A program made the translations under genes and the position numbers. Below the pieces are notes generated by a model, which saw only the letters and a list, made by a program, of their open reading frames with translations, had not been told where the DNA came from and did not search any database. From JBBQSN01 sp038213835 (GTDB lineage: Bacteria > Actinomycetota > Actinomycetes > Actinomycetales > CAWJMD01), in NCBI GenBank assembly GCA_038213835.1, contig JBBQSN010000035.1, forward strand, positions 1-24,573: a DNA stretch of 24,573 nt, given 5' to 3'. Below are positions 7,780 through 14,070 of the stretch, piece by piece. Within the stretch, counting starts at the first letter, position 1. Every line of letters begins with the position of its first letter.

Positions 7780-9281
7780 GCCGGCACCCTCCGCGGGGCG
7801 CGTCCGTCGCCGACCCGGTGGACGTCGTCGGCGAGCGCGGCGACGAAGGGCTCGTCGTGGCTGGCGACGACCAGGCCCGCACCGTCCTCCAGCAGGTCGG
7901 CCAGCATGTCCACGAGCTCCGCCCAGGTGCGAGCGTCCTGCCCGAAGGTCGGTTCGTCCAGGGCGAGCACGCGCGGTGCGGTCGCGAGCGCGGTGGCCAC
8001 CGAGAGGCGGCGCTGCTCGCCCCCGCTGAGGGTGAACGGGTTCGCCTCCGCGAGGGCGGCGAGGCGGAGCCGCTCCAGGAGCCCGTCCACCCGGCGGGTG
8101 GTGTCGGTCTCCGGGACACCGGCCCGGCGCGGTCCGAGCGTGAGCTCGGCGCGCACCGTCGAGGTGACGAACTGGTGCCGAGGGTCCTGGAAGACCGAGC
8201 CGATCCGGGTGACCAGCTCACGGGGACGCCAGCGGTGCGGGTTCGGCGACGCCCCGGAGGCGAGCGCCCGGTCCGCCAGCACCTCCCCCGCCGCCGGGCG
8301 GGACAGCCCGGCCAGCGCCAGCAGGAGGGTCGACTTGCCTCCGCCGTTGGGTCCGACGAGGGCGGTGCAGCGTCCCGTCCCGACCTCGAGGTCGACCTCG
8401 GACAGGACCGGGGGCCGGGACGTGTCGCGCGTGACCGCCAGCGAGCGCGCCGTCAGCAGCCCGTCGGCGGGCAGGGCAGCGCGACGCGGTGTCCGGGACT
8501 GCCGTCCAGGAGCCCAGACCCCCTGGGCCGCAAGGGCTTCGGAGTGCCGGTCGAGCACCGCGCCCGTGCAGCCGTCGGCGACGACGCCACCTCCTGGCTC
8601 GAGCACGACCACCCGGTCGACGAGGTCGACCCAGGCCTCCACCCGGTGCTCGACGACCAGGCAGGTGGCTCCGGACGACGCGAGCACGTCGGCCACGACG
8701 TCGCGCACCTGCGCCGCGCCCGGCGGGTCCAGCATCGCGGTCGGCTCGTCGAGCAGGAGCACGCCCGGCCTCAGGGCCAGCACCCCCGCGAGGGCCAGAC
8801 GCTGGCGCTGCCCCCCGGACAGGTGCGTGGTCGACCGATCCAGGGCGACGCGCAGACCGACGTCGTCCAGCGCCTGCCGGACCCGGTCCCAGATCTGGTC
8901 CGCGGGGACGGCGTGGTTCTCCAGGCCGAACGCGACGTCGTCGCCGCACCGCGAGAGCACCGTCTGGGCCGAGGGGTCCTGCAGCAGCAGACCGGTCGCT
9001 GCCTCGCCCCGCCCTCGTCGCACCGCCCGGGCCCGTGCGTCCCTGGCCAGGGCGCCGTCCAGGGTGAGCTCGCCCTCGTCCTCGCCCGTCCCGTTCTCGC
9101 TGCCGTCGAGCAGACCGGCGATCCCCGCCAGCAGCGTCGACTTGCCGGCCCCGCTGGGCCCGAGGAGCAGGACCCGCTCCCCCGGCTGCACGTCGAGGTC
9201 GACCCCGCGCACGGCCCAGGCCAACCGGCCGCCGTGCCGCCAGCCCCAGCCCCTCGCCCGGATCCTCGGAGGTGACGTCAC
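7776..9281 (-). CDS. ykoD: ECF transporter double ATPase (fused A1-A2), YkoD-like
   Basis: Two ABC ATPase domains fused in one 501-residue chain, matching the size and layout of Bacillus subtilis YkoD. Domain 1: Walker A GPSGAGKST (41-49), signature LSGGQRQRLALAG, Walker B LLLDEPTAMLDP. Domain 2 (from about residue 260): Walker A GPNGGGKST, signature LSGGEQRRLS, Walker B LALDEPTFGQD. It hydrolyses ATP for the T and S subunits at the membrane. The GTG at 9281 is chosen because it overlaps the ykoE stop as GTGA and the homologous sequence begins shortly after. The longer open frame upstream only shadows ykoE. Confidence 0.95.
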   Translation of the reverse strand: MTSPPRIRARGWGWRHGGRLAWAVRGVDLDVQPGERVLLLGPSGAGKSTLLAGIAGLLDGSENGTGEDEGELTLDGALARDARARAVRRGRGEAATGLLLQDPSAQTVLSRCGDDVAFGLENHAVPADQIWDRVRQALDDVGLRVALDRSTTHLSGGQRQRLALAGVLALRPGVLLLDEPTAMLDPPGAAQVRDVVADVLASSGATCLVVEHRVEAWVDLVDRVVVLEPGGGVVADGCTGAVLDRHSEALAAQGVWAPGRQSRTPRRAALPADGLLTARSLAVTRDTSRPPVLSEVDLEVGTGRCTALVGPNGGGKSTLLLALAGLSRPAAGEVLADRALASGASPNPHRWRPRELVTRIGSVFQDPRHQFVTSTVRAELTLGPRRAGVPETDTTRRVDGLLERLRLAALAEANPFTLSGGEQRRLSVATALATAPRVLALDEPTFGQDARTWAELVDMLADLLEDGAGLVVASHDEPFVAALADDVHRVGDGRAPRRVPA

Positions 9282-10111
9282 ACCCGTCGGGCATCCCGGG
9301 CCGATGCCAACGGGGCGAGGGCGCCTGCACGTCCGAGGGCGCGGGTCAGGGCCCAACCACCGACGCCGGCGACGACCACGCCCGACAGCAGCGCGAGCCC
9401 GACGTAGACGAGCTTGTACGTGGGCGGGAACTCCGGGTAGTAGACGAACGCGTCGAGCAGGCCGACCACGACCCCGGCCCCGGCTCCGGCGAGCAGTGCG
9501 CTCGGCAGCCCCCAGCGGCGATAGAGCAGGACGGCGAAGACGATCTCGGCACCCAGTCCCTCCAGCAGCCCGTACCAGACCGTGGCGAACCCCCACTGGT
9601 TCCCGATCAGGGCGCTGAGGGTGGCAGCGACCAGCTCGGTGTAGACGGCTGCGCCCGGCCGGCGCACGACCAGACCGCCGAGGACGGCCGGGAGCAGCCA
9701 GACACCGGCGGCCACCGCGGACAGCGGCGGGAAGAAGGCCAGGCCGTTGCTCAGGGTCGCCCAGGACAGGTTCCAGACCACGAACAGCAAGCCGCAGGCC
9801 ACCCCGAGCACGCTGGCCGTGACGATGTCGACGACGCGCCACGGCGGTCGGGCGCTGGAGGTCCAGCCCGCTACCCACACCCCCGCCAGGACCAGCAGCA
9901 GGGCCGTGGGAAGGGTCAGGTCGGCCAGTGGCGTCCCGAACAGGCTGGCGGACGCGGGGAGCCCCGCCAGCAGCACCATGACGCCGGCCACCACCCCGAC
10001 CGCCGCGACGAGGAGAGGAGCGCGACCTGCCGTGCGCCCGGGTGGCCCCGGGGGCGCGACCTCCTGGGCGGGGGTCTCCCGATCAGGGTCGTGGTGCTGG
10101 GTGGTGCTCAT
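9278..10111 (-). CDS. ykoE: ECF transporter substrate-binding (S) component, YkoE-like (thiamin/HMP)
   Basis: A 277-residue membrane protein with about six to seven hydrophobic helices. The segment RRPGAAVYTELVAATLSAL followed by GNQWG (about residues 150-175) resembles the YkoE family of S components. A hydrophilic N-terminal extension of about 30 residues and an extra hydrophobic region make it longer than Bacillus YkoE. It captures the vitamin substrate and is coupled to the T and A proteins encoded downstream. A TPP riboswitch immediately upstream makes thiamin or its pyrimidine precursor the likely cargo. The ATG at 10111 has a GGGAGG site 9 nt upstream, which lies inside a stem able to mask it (10118-10170). 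Confidence 0.92.
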   Translation of the reverse strand: MSTTQHHDPDRETPAQEVAPPGPPGRTAGRAPLLVAAVGVVAGVMVLLAGLPASASLFGTPLADLTLPTALLLVLAGVWVAGWTSSARPPWRVVDIVTASVLGVACGLLFVVWNLSWATLSNGLAFFPPLSAVAAGVWLLPAVLGGLVVRRPGAAVYTELVAATLSALIGNQWGFATVWYGLLEGLGAEIVFAVLLYRRWGLPSALLAGAGAGVVVGLLDAFVYYPEFPPTYKLVYVGLALLSGVVVAGVGGWALTRALGRAGALAPLASARDARRV

Positions 10112-10117
10112 GGTGGT

Positions 10118-10170
10118 GGTCCTCCCGTGGTCACAGGAGGGGAGGTGCCCCCGGACGCGACGGGAGGACC
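10118..10170 (-). promoter_or_regulatory. RBS-sequestering stem: expression platform of the TPP riboswitch
   Basis: Perfect 11-bp inverted repeat: GGTCCTCCCGT (RNA 5' arm, positions 10170-10160) pairs with ACGGGAGGACC (10128-10118) across a 31-nt loop. The 3' arm contains the GGGAGG ribosome-binding site of ykoE. The loop holds further CCTCC stretches that could act as alternative anti-Shine-Dalgarno pairing. This suggests translational rather than terminator control, since no T-run follows. Confidence 0.75.
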
Positions 10171-10199
10171 GCCGTGCTCGAGGGGACCCGAGATGTGCC

Positions 10200-10286
10200 C
10201 GACTTCCTCCACCGGTGCTAACCGGATCAGGTTCGAGGGTCTGCGGTCTCCCGCACTCTCAGCGCCATCTCGGCGCTCCCCTGTCG
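10200..10286 (-). ncRNA. TPP riboswitch (thi-box)
   Basis: The minus strand carries the conserved core of the thiamin pyrophosphate aptamer. From 5' to 3' it has GGGGAGC (near 10281-10275), CTGAGA (10262-10257), ACCCTCGAACCTGAT (ending at 10226), then CCGGTTAGCACCGG and GGAGGAAG. A short P1 helix CGAC/GTCG (10286-10283 with 10203-10200) closes it. The riboswitch lies about 90 nt upstream of the ykoE start, so TPP should switch off the transporter operon. Confidence 0.96.
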
Positions 10287-10296
10287 TTCGGTGCCG

Positions 10297-10304
10297 ACAT
10301 TACA
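10297..10304 (-). promoter_or_regulatory. Candidate -10 box for the riboswitch-ykoEDC transcript
   Basis: The minus strand reads TGTAATGT, containing TGTAAT (one mismatch to TATAAT) and TAATGT. Transcription would begin a few bases before the riboswitch P1 helix. No convincing -35 box is seen. Confidence 0.4.
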
Positions 10305-10367
10305 CCTGGCGGGCGGACCTCGCTGCCCCCGCTTGCCCCGCGGCAGCGGGTGGGAGACCGTGTGCGC

Positions 10368-10646
10368 ATGGGTCCATTCGTGTGGAAGGTGCTCGGCACG
10401 GGCGCGGCGGTCGGCGCCGGCGTGCTGGCCAAGAACGTGCTGGCGAAGGCGTGGGAGAAGGGCACGGGGAAGACGCCGCCGGCGAACCCCGAGTCGGCCA
10501 CCACCACCTGGGGCGAGGCGGCCGCGTGGGCCGTGGTCTCCGGCGCCCTGATCGGGCTCGCGCGGATGGTCGCCACGCGCCAGGCGGCGCGGTACTACAA
10601 GAAGAGCAGCGGCCACCTGCCGAAGGGCCTCGAAGAGGTCTCGTGA
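10368..10646 (+). CDS. DUF4235 family small membrane protein
   Basis: A 92-residue protein matching the actinobacterial DUF4235 pattern. An N-terminal hydrophobic helix (about residues 4-26, WKVLGTGAAVGAGVLA) is followed by a basic loop (KAWEKGTGKTPP), then the conserved TTWGEAAAWAVVSGALIGLARM second helix (about 47-68). The C-terminal ATRQAARYYKKSSGHLPKGLEE tail is basic. Function is unknown; topology suggests a two-helix inner-membrane protein. The ATG at 10368 is preferred (GGGAG about 11 nt upstream), with GTG at 10362 as an alternative. It is divergent from the thiamin transporter. Confidence 0.88.
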   Translation: MGPFVWKVLGTGAAVGAGVLAKNVLAKAWEKGTGKTPPANPESATTTWGEAAAWAVVSGALIGLARMVATRQAARYYKKSSGHLPKGLEEVS

Positions 10647-10653
10647 CGGCACG

Positions 10654-10659
10654 TACCGT
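10654..10659 (+). promoter_or_regulatory. Candidate -10 box of leaderless type (TACCGT-N6-ATG)
   Basis: TACCGT lies exactly six bases before the first ATG (10666) of the 17-bp repeat array. The spacing TAnnnT-N6-ATG is the pattern of leaderless actinobacterial transcripts. The transcript would start at or next to the ATG of a seven-codon mini-ORF. It lies just after the DUF4235 stop. Confidence 0.4.
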
Positions 10660-10664
10660 GGGCG

Positions 10665-10715
10665 CATGATGCTGAGGGCCACATGATGCTGAGGGCCATG
10701 TGCTGCTGAGAGCCA
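10665..10715 (+). repeat. Triplicated 17-bp tandem repeat in a leader region
   Basis: Two perfect 17-bp units (10665-10681 and 10682-10698) are followed by a third, degenerate unit (10699-10715). The first two carry ATGATGCTGAGGGCC, with a GAGGG motif and ATG codons. They create the mini-ORFs MMLRAT-stop (10666-10686) and MMLRAMCC-stop (10683-10709). The second ends 5 nt before the ATG of the 48-residue peptide gene. Confidence 0.85.
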
Positions 10716-10861
10716 TGCGCCGGCCCGAGCGCGGTGGGCCGTCCGTCGCGGCCCGCCTGGTGGCCGTGCTGATCGTGCTCGGCCTGGTGGCGACGGTGTC
10801 GCCGTGGCTGCTGCGCGCGGGCTACTGGCTGGTGTCGGGCTTCGTCGAGGTCGTCCTGTGA
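10715..10861 (+). CDS. Hypothetical 48-residue single-pass membrane peptide
   Basis: A short ORF: basic N-terminus (MRRPERGG), one strong hydrophobic helix (about residues 11-33, LVAVLIVLGLVATV), and a second amphipathic stretch (WLLRAGYWLVSGFVEVVL). Third codon positions are nearly all G or C, as in its neighbours. The ATG at 10715 follows the 17-bp repeats; GAG at 10708-10712 is a poor ribosome-binding site, so coupling to the preceding mini-ORF is possible. Its last 40 bp overlap the 3' end of the convergent ankyrin gene. I do not recognise a family. Confidence 0.55.
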   Translation: MRRPERGGPSVAARLVAVLIVLGLVATVSPWLLRAGYWLVSGFVEVVL

Positions 10862-11262
10862 CCCGCTCCGCCCAGCAGGGCACCGAGGTCGTCGCGCTCG
10901 AGGATCCGGGCGGTCTCGCGCGCTGAGGGCGCCCCGAGGTCGGGGTCTGCGCCGGCGGCGAGCAGCGTCTCCAGCACCTCGAGCTCGCCCTGGGACACCG
11001 CTGCGGCCAACGGCGTCCGGGCCCGGTCGTTGACCCGGTCGACGTCGGCCCCGCGCTCCGCCAGCTCGCCGACCATGGCCGCGTGGCCGTGGTAGGCGGC
11101 CAGCATCAGCAGCGAGTTGCCCTGCGGGTCGACCAGGTCCACCGGTGCACCCGCGTCCAGGAACTCCCCGAGCAGGGCCGAGTCGCCCGAGCGGGCGGCG
11201 TCGAGCAGGCGGTGGGCCAGCTCGACGACCTCGGGGTCGGGGCCGGATCCGGGCGAGGTCAT
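10822..11262 (-). CDS. Small ankyrin-repeat protein
   Basis: A 146-residue protein with three to four ankyrin repeats: an N-terminal helix pair (LAHRLLDAARSGDSALLGEFLDAG), then NSLLMLAAYHGHAAMVGELAERGAD, then RTPLAAAVSQGELEVLETLLAAGAD, then a capping helix. It is a cytoplasmic protein-protein interaction module with no catalytic domain. The ATG at 11262 overlaps the stop of the MFS gene as ATGA, so the two are translationally coupled. That suggests the ankyrin protein works with, or at least is co-produced with, the transporter; this is inference. The C-terminus (about 10 residues) overlaps the convergent 48-residue peptide gene. The longer open frame upstream shadows the MFS gene. Confidence 0.92.
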   Translation of the reverse strand: MTSPGSGPDPEVVELAHRLLDAARSGDSALLGEFLDAGAPVDLVDPQGNSLLMLAAYHGHAAMVGELAERGADVDRVNDRARTPLAAAVSQGELEVLETLLAAGADPDLGAPSARETARILERDDLGALLGGAGHRTTSTKPDTSQ

Positions 11263-12677
11263 GCGTGCGCCGCCGCGAGCTCGGCGTCTCGGGCGTCGTC
11301 CTCGGCGTCGGCCGGGTCCACCAGCGGCAGGGTCCACGGACGCACCAGCATCACCAGGACGATCCCCGCGGTCCACATCACGACTGCCATGACCGAGGCC
11401 ATCGGCACCGAGCTCGCGCTGCCGAAGAACCCGACGACGGGCGTGATGACGCCGGAGAGCCCGAACTGGGTGGCACCCAGCAGCGCCGCTGCGGTGCCGG
11501 CCGCCTCGCCGTGCCTGGACAGCGCCAGGGCCGGCGAGTTCGGGAACGACAGGCCGCAGCTGGCGATGGTGAAGAACAGTGGCACGAGCAGCGCCCACAG
11601 CGGCGCGTCGGCCAGCGCGACGACCACCAGGGCGACGGTGGCGACCATGCCCATGCCGATGCCCGCCGACAGCACCTGCTGGGGGGCGAACCGCTTGAGC
11701 AGCAGCGGGTTCAGCTGGGTGGCGCCGATGAGGCCCAGGGCGTTGAGGCCGAAGACCAGCCCGTAGGTCTGGGCGTCCAGTCCGTAGAAGTCCTGCATCA
11801 CGAACGAGGAGCCGGACACGTAGGTGAAGATCACAGCCATCATGAGGCCGGCCACCAGCACGAGGCCGACGAAGGTGCGGTCGCGCAGCAGCGACCCGTA
11901 GGTGACCGCCGTGGAGCGCAGCGCCAGCTTGCGGCGCCGCTCCTTCGGCAGCGTCTCCGGGAGGCCGAAGAAGGCGAGCGCCACGAGCAGCACCGCGGCG
12001 CCGCCGAGCACCCAGAAGATGCCGCGCCAGCTGGTGACGTTGAGCATGAACCCACCCAGGCTCGGGGCCAGCACGGGGGCCGCGCCGAGCACGAGGATGA
12101 GGTGGCTGAGGAGCTTGGCGGCCTTGCGTCCGGAGAACAGGTCGCGGACGACAGCCATCGCGACCACGGAGATCGCGGCACCGGCGACGCCCTGACCGAC
12201 CCGGACGACCGACAGCATCTCGATGCTCGGGGCGAGCGCGCACAGCACCGACATCAGGCCGTGCACCACCACCCCGGTCAGCAGCACCTTTCGGCGGCCG
12301 ACGGCGTCGGACACCGGACCCAGGACCAGCTGGCCCAGGCCCAGGCCGATCATGATGCCGGTGAGGGTGAACTGGGCCTGCGGCTCGGTGGCACCCAGGT
12401 CCTCGCTCAACTGCGGCAGCGCCGGCAGGTACATGTCGATCGTCAGCGGACCGATCGCGATGAGCAGGCCGAGCACGAGGACCAGGCGCAGGTAGGCCCT
12501 CCCGACCGGGGCCGGCGTGCGCACCGGCTGCGGGTCGTCCTGGGTGCGGGTGCCGGAGGCGAGCGGCGCCCGGACGGCAGACCCGGTCGCCGCCTCGTCC
12601 GAGGTGACGTCCACGGCGGCGGACACCTTCTCGAGCTCGGCGCCGGACCGGCGCTGGTCGGAGGTGAAGGCGGACAC
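11259..12677 (-). CDS. MFS multidrug efflux transporter, Bcr/CflA type
   Basis: A 472-residue, 12-helix major facilitator, drug:proton antiporter of the Bcr/CflA group. Seen: a hydrophilic N-terminal extension (about residues 1-60), helix 1 with LTIDMYLPALPQLSEDLG, which is typical of Bcr/CflA, motif A GPVSDAVGRRKVLL in the 2-3 loop, and RVGQGVAGAAISVVAMAVVRDLF for helix 4. Helix 5 carries the antiporter-type APVLAPSLGG motif. Substrates cannot be assigned. The GTG at 12677 has an AGGGAG site 6 nt upstream. It lies 119 bp downstream of hutI with an inverted repeat in the gap, so it probably has its own promoter. It is coupled to the ankyrin gene. Confidence 0.93.
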   Translation of the reverse strand: MSAFTSDQRRSGAELEKVSAAVDVTSDEAATGSAVRAPLASGTRTQDDPQPVRTPAPVGRAYLRLVLVLGLLIAIGPLTIDMYLPALPQLSEDLGATEPQAQFTLTGIMIGLGLGQLVLGPVSDAVGRRKVLLTGVVVHGLMSVLCALAPSIEMLSVVRVGQGVAGAAISVVAMAVVRDLFSGRKAAKLLSHLILVLGAAPVLAPSLGGFMLNVTSWRGIFWVLGGAAVLLVALAFFGLPETLPKERRRKLALRSTAVTYGSLLRDRTFVGLVLVAGLMMAVIFTYVSGSSFVMQDFYGLDAQTYGLVFGLNALGLIGATQLNPLLLKRFAPQQVLSAGIGMGMVATVALVVVALADAPLWALLVPLFFTIASCGLSFPNSPALALSRHGEAAGTAAALLGATQFGLSGVITPVVGFFGSASSVPMASVMAVVMWTAGIVLVMLVRPWTLPLVDPADAEDDARDAELAAAHA

Positions 12678-12765
12678 GGGTCTCCCTGGACAGGTCGTAC
12701 GGACGGGTCGGTGGGGCTGCGAGGTCCCGCCGGTACAAGGACACCACGTCGCGCGGCATTCCCGC

Positions 12766-12780
12766 GAATCGTTTCGATCC
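12766..12780. promoter_or_regulatory. Possible operator-like inverted repeat upstream of the MFS gene
   Basis: GAATCG-TTT-CGATCC is an imperfect inverted repeat with five of six arm pairs. It lies in the 119-bp gap between hutI and the MFS gene, about 90 bp before the MFS start. It could be a repressor site; no regulator gene is next to it. Confidence 0.25.
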
Positions 12781-12796
12781 GTCAGCGGGAGGTGGC

Positions 12797-13954
12797 TCAG
12801 AGGTCCAGCGCGCGGGCCAGCGGGACGCCCGGACGATAGGCGACGTGCAGGTGGCTCGGGGCGTCCAGCACGGTGAGGTCGGCGGGGTCGCCCACCCGCA
12901 CGTGGCCGACGTCGGAGCGTCGCAGGGCGGCCGCGCCACCGGCGGTGGCGGCCCAGAGCGCCTCGGCGGGGGTCATCCGCATCTCCCGGACGGCGAGCGC
13001 GATCGCCAGCGGCATCGACGACGAGTAGCCGCTGCCCGGGTTGCAGTCGGTCGCCAGCGCGACGATCGCGCCGGCGTCGAGCAGCCGCCGTGCGTCCGGG
13101 TAGGGAGAGCGGGTGGAGAACTCGACCGTCGGCAGCAGCGTGGCGACCGTGGTGCCGGTCGCGAGGGCATCGACGTCGGCGTCGGCGAGGTGGGTGCAGT
13201 GGTCGACGCTGGCGGCGCCGAGCTCGACCGCGAGCCGCACCCCGGGACCGGCCGAGAGCTGGTTGCCGTGCACGCGCAGGCCGAGCCCGGCCGCCGCACC
13301 GGCCTCGAGGACGGCCCGGGCCTGGTCGCCGTCGAAGGCACGGGACGCCGCCGGTTCGCAGAAGACGTCGATCCAGCGTGCCCGAGGGGCGCAGGCGGCG
13401 AGCATCGGTCCGGTGACCAGGGCGACGTAGTCGTCGGTGCGGCCCTCGAACTCGGCCGGCACCACGTGCGCACCGAGGTAGGTCGTGTCCGTCGTCACCT
13501 CGCGGGCCAGCCGCAGCGAGCGCACCTCGTCCTCGACCGTGAGTCCGTAGCCGCTCTTGACCTCGACCGTCGTGGTGCCCTGCGCGCGCATCTCGGCGAC
13601 GAGCCGGTGCAGGTTGTCCCGCAGGGCCCCGTCGGTGGCCGCCCGGGTCGCCGCCACGGTCGAGCCGATACCGCCGCCGTCGTAGGGCGTCCCGGCCATC
13701 CGGGCCTCGAACTCGGCGGCCCGGTCGCCGGCGAAGACGAGGTGGGCGTGCGAGTCGACGAACCCGGGGACGACGGCCCGCCCCCCGAGGTCGGTGCGCG
13801 TGTCGGCCGTCGGGGCGTCGCGCCGGCGGCCGACCCAGGCGATGCGCCCGTCGGAGACGACGAGCGCCGCGTCCCGGACGATCCCGAGCCGGTCCGGGGT
13901 CGAGCCGTCGTTCGTGACGAGCTCCGCGATCCCGGTCAGGAGGGTGCTGGTCAT
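12797..13954 (-). CDS. hutI: Imidazolonepropionase HutI
   Basis: Third enzyme of histidine degradation: it hydrolyses 4-imidazolone-5-propionate to N-formimino-L-glutamate. Amidohydrolase-superfamily metalloenzyme, 385 residues, slightly shorter than the usual 400-410. Seen: the HxH metal motif FVDSHAHLVFAG (His69, His71), EVKSGYGLT (about 153-161), HGNQLSAGPG with a metal-ligand histidine, DHCTHL, and the catalytic aspartate region LATDCNPGS, which is diagnostic of HutI. The ATG at 13954 is followed directly by homologous sequence. It is the last hut gene, separated from hutF by a flavoprotein gene. A 12-bp inverted repeat in the 109-bp gap upstream may affect read-through from the rest of the cluster. 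Confidence 0.97.
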   Translation of the reverse strand: MTSTLLTGIAELVTNDGSTPDRLGIVRDAALVVSDGRIAWVGRRRDAPTADTRTDLGGRAVVPGFVDSHAHLVFAGDRAAEFEARMAGTPYDGGGIGSTVAATRAATDGALRDNLHRLVAEMRAQGTTTVEVKSGYGLTVEDEVRSLRLAREVTTDTTYLGAHVVPAEFEGRTDDYVALVTGPMLAACAPRARWIDVFCEPAASRAFDGDQARAVLEAGAAAGLGLRVHGNQLSAGPGVRLAVELGAASVDHCTHLADADVDALATGTTVATLLPTVEFSTRSPYPDARRLLDAGAIVALATDCNPGSGYSSSMPLAIALAVREMRMTPAEALWAATAGGAAALRRSDVGHVRVGDPADLTVLDAPSHLHVAYRPGVPLARALDL

Positions 13955-13981
13955 GGGTCCACCCTCCCGCAGCGGGCAGGG

Positions 13982-14042
13982 CGCTCGGAACCGTCGCGTC
14001 CCGGGCGCCGGACGGCCGGCCGGGCGGGCGCGGTTCCGAGCG
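13982..14042. terminator. 12-bp perfect inverted repeat between ggr-like gene and hutI
   Basis: CGCTCGGAACCG (13982-13993) and CGGTTCCGAGCG (14031-14042) are perfect complements around a 37-nt loop that is itself very GC-rich. The structure starts 21 bp after the flavoprotein stop and ends 27 bp before the hutI start. No T-run follows, so it may be an actinobacterial U-less terminator or attenuator, or an mRNA-stabilising stem. Confidence 0.5.
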
Positions 14043-14044
14043 GT

Positions 14045-14070
14045 GTGCTCAGGAGGGCGGTGCTCAGGAG
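14045..14070 (-). repeat. Short direct repeat duplicating the stop-codon region of the flavoprotein gene
   Basis: The 11-base motif CTCCTGAGCAC (minus strand) occurs twice with a 15-bp period. The first copy contains the TGA stop of the geranylgeranyl-reductase-like gene; the second lies just after it. Confidence 0.7.
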
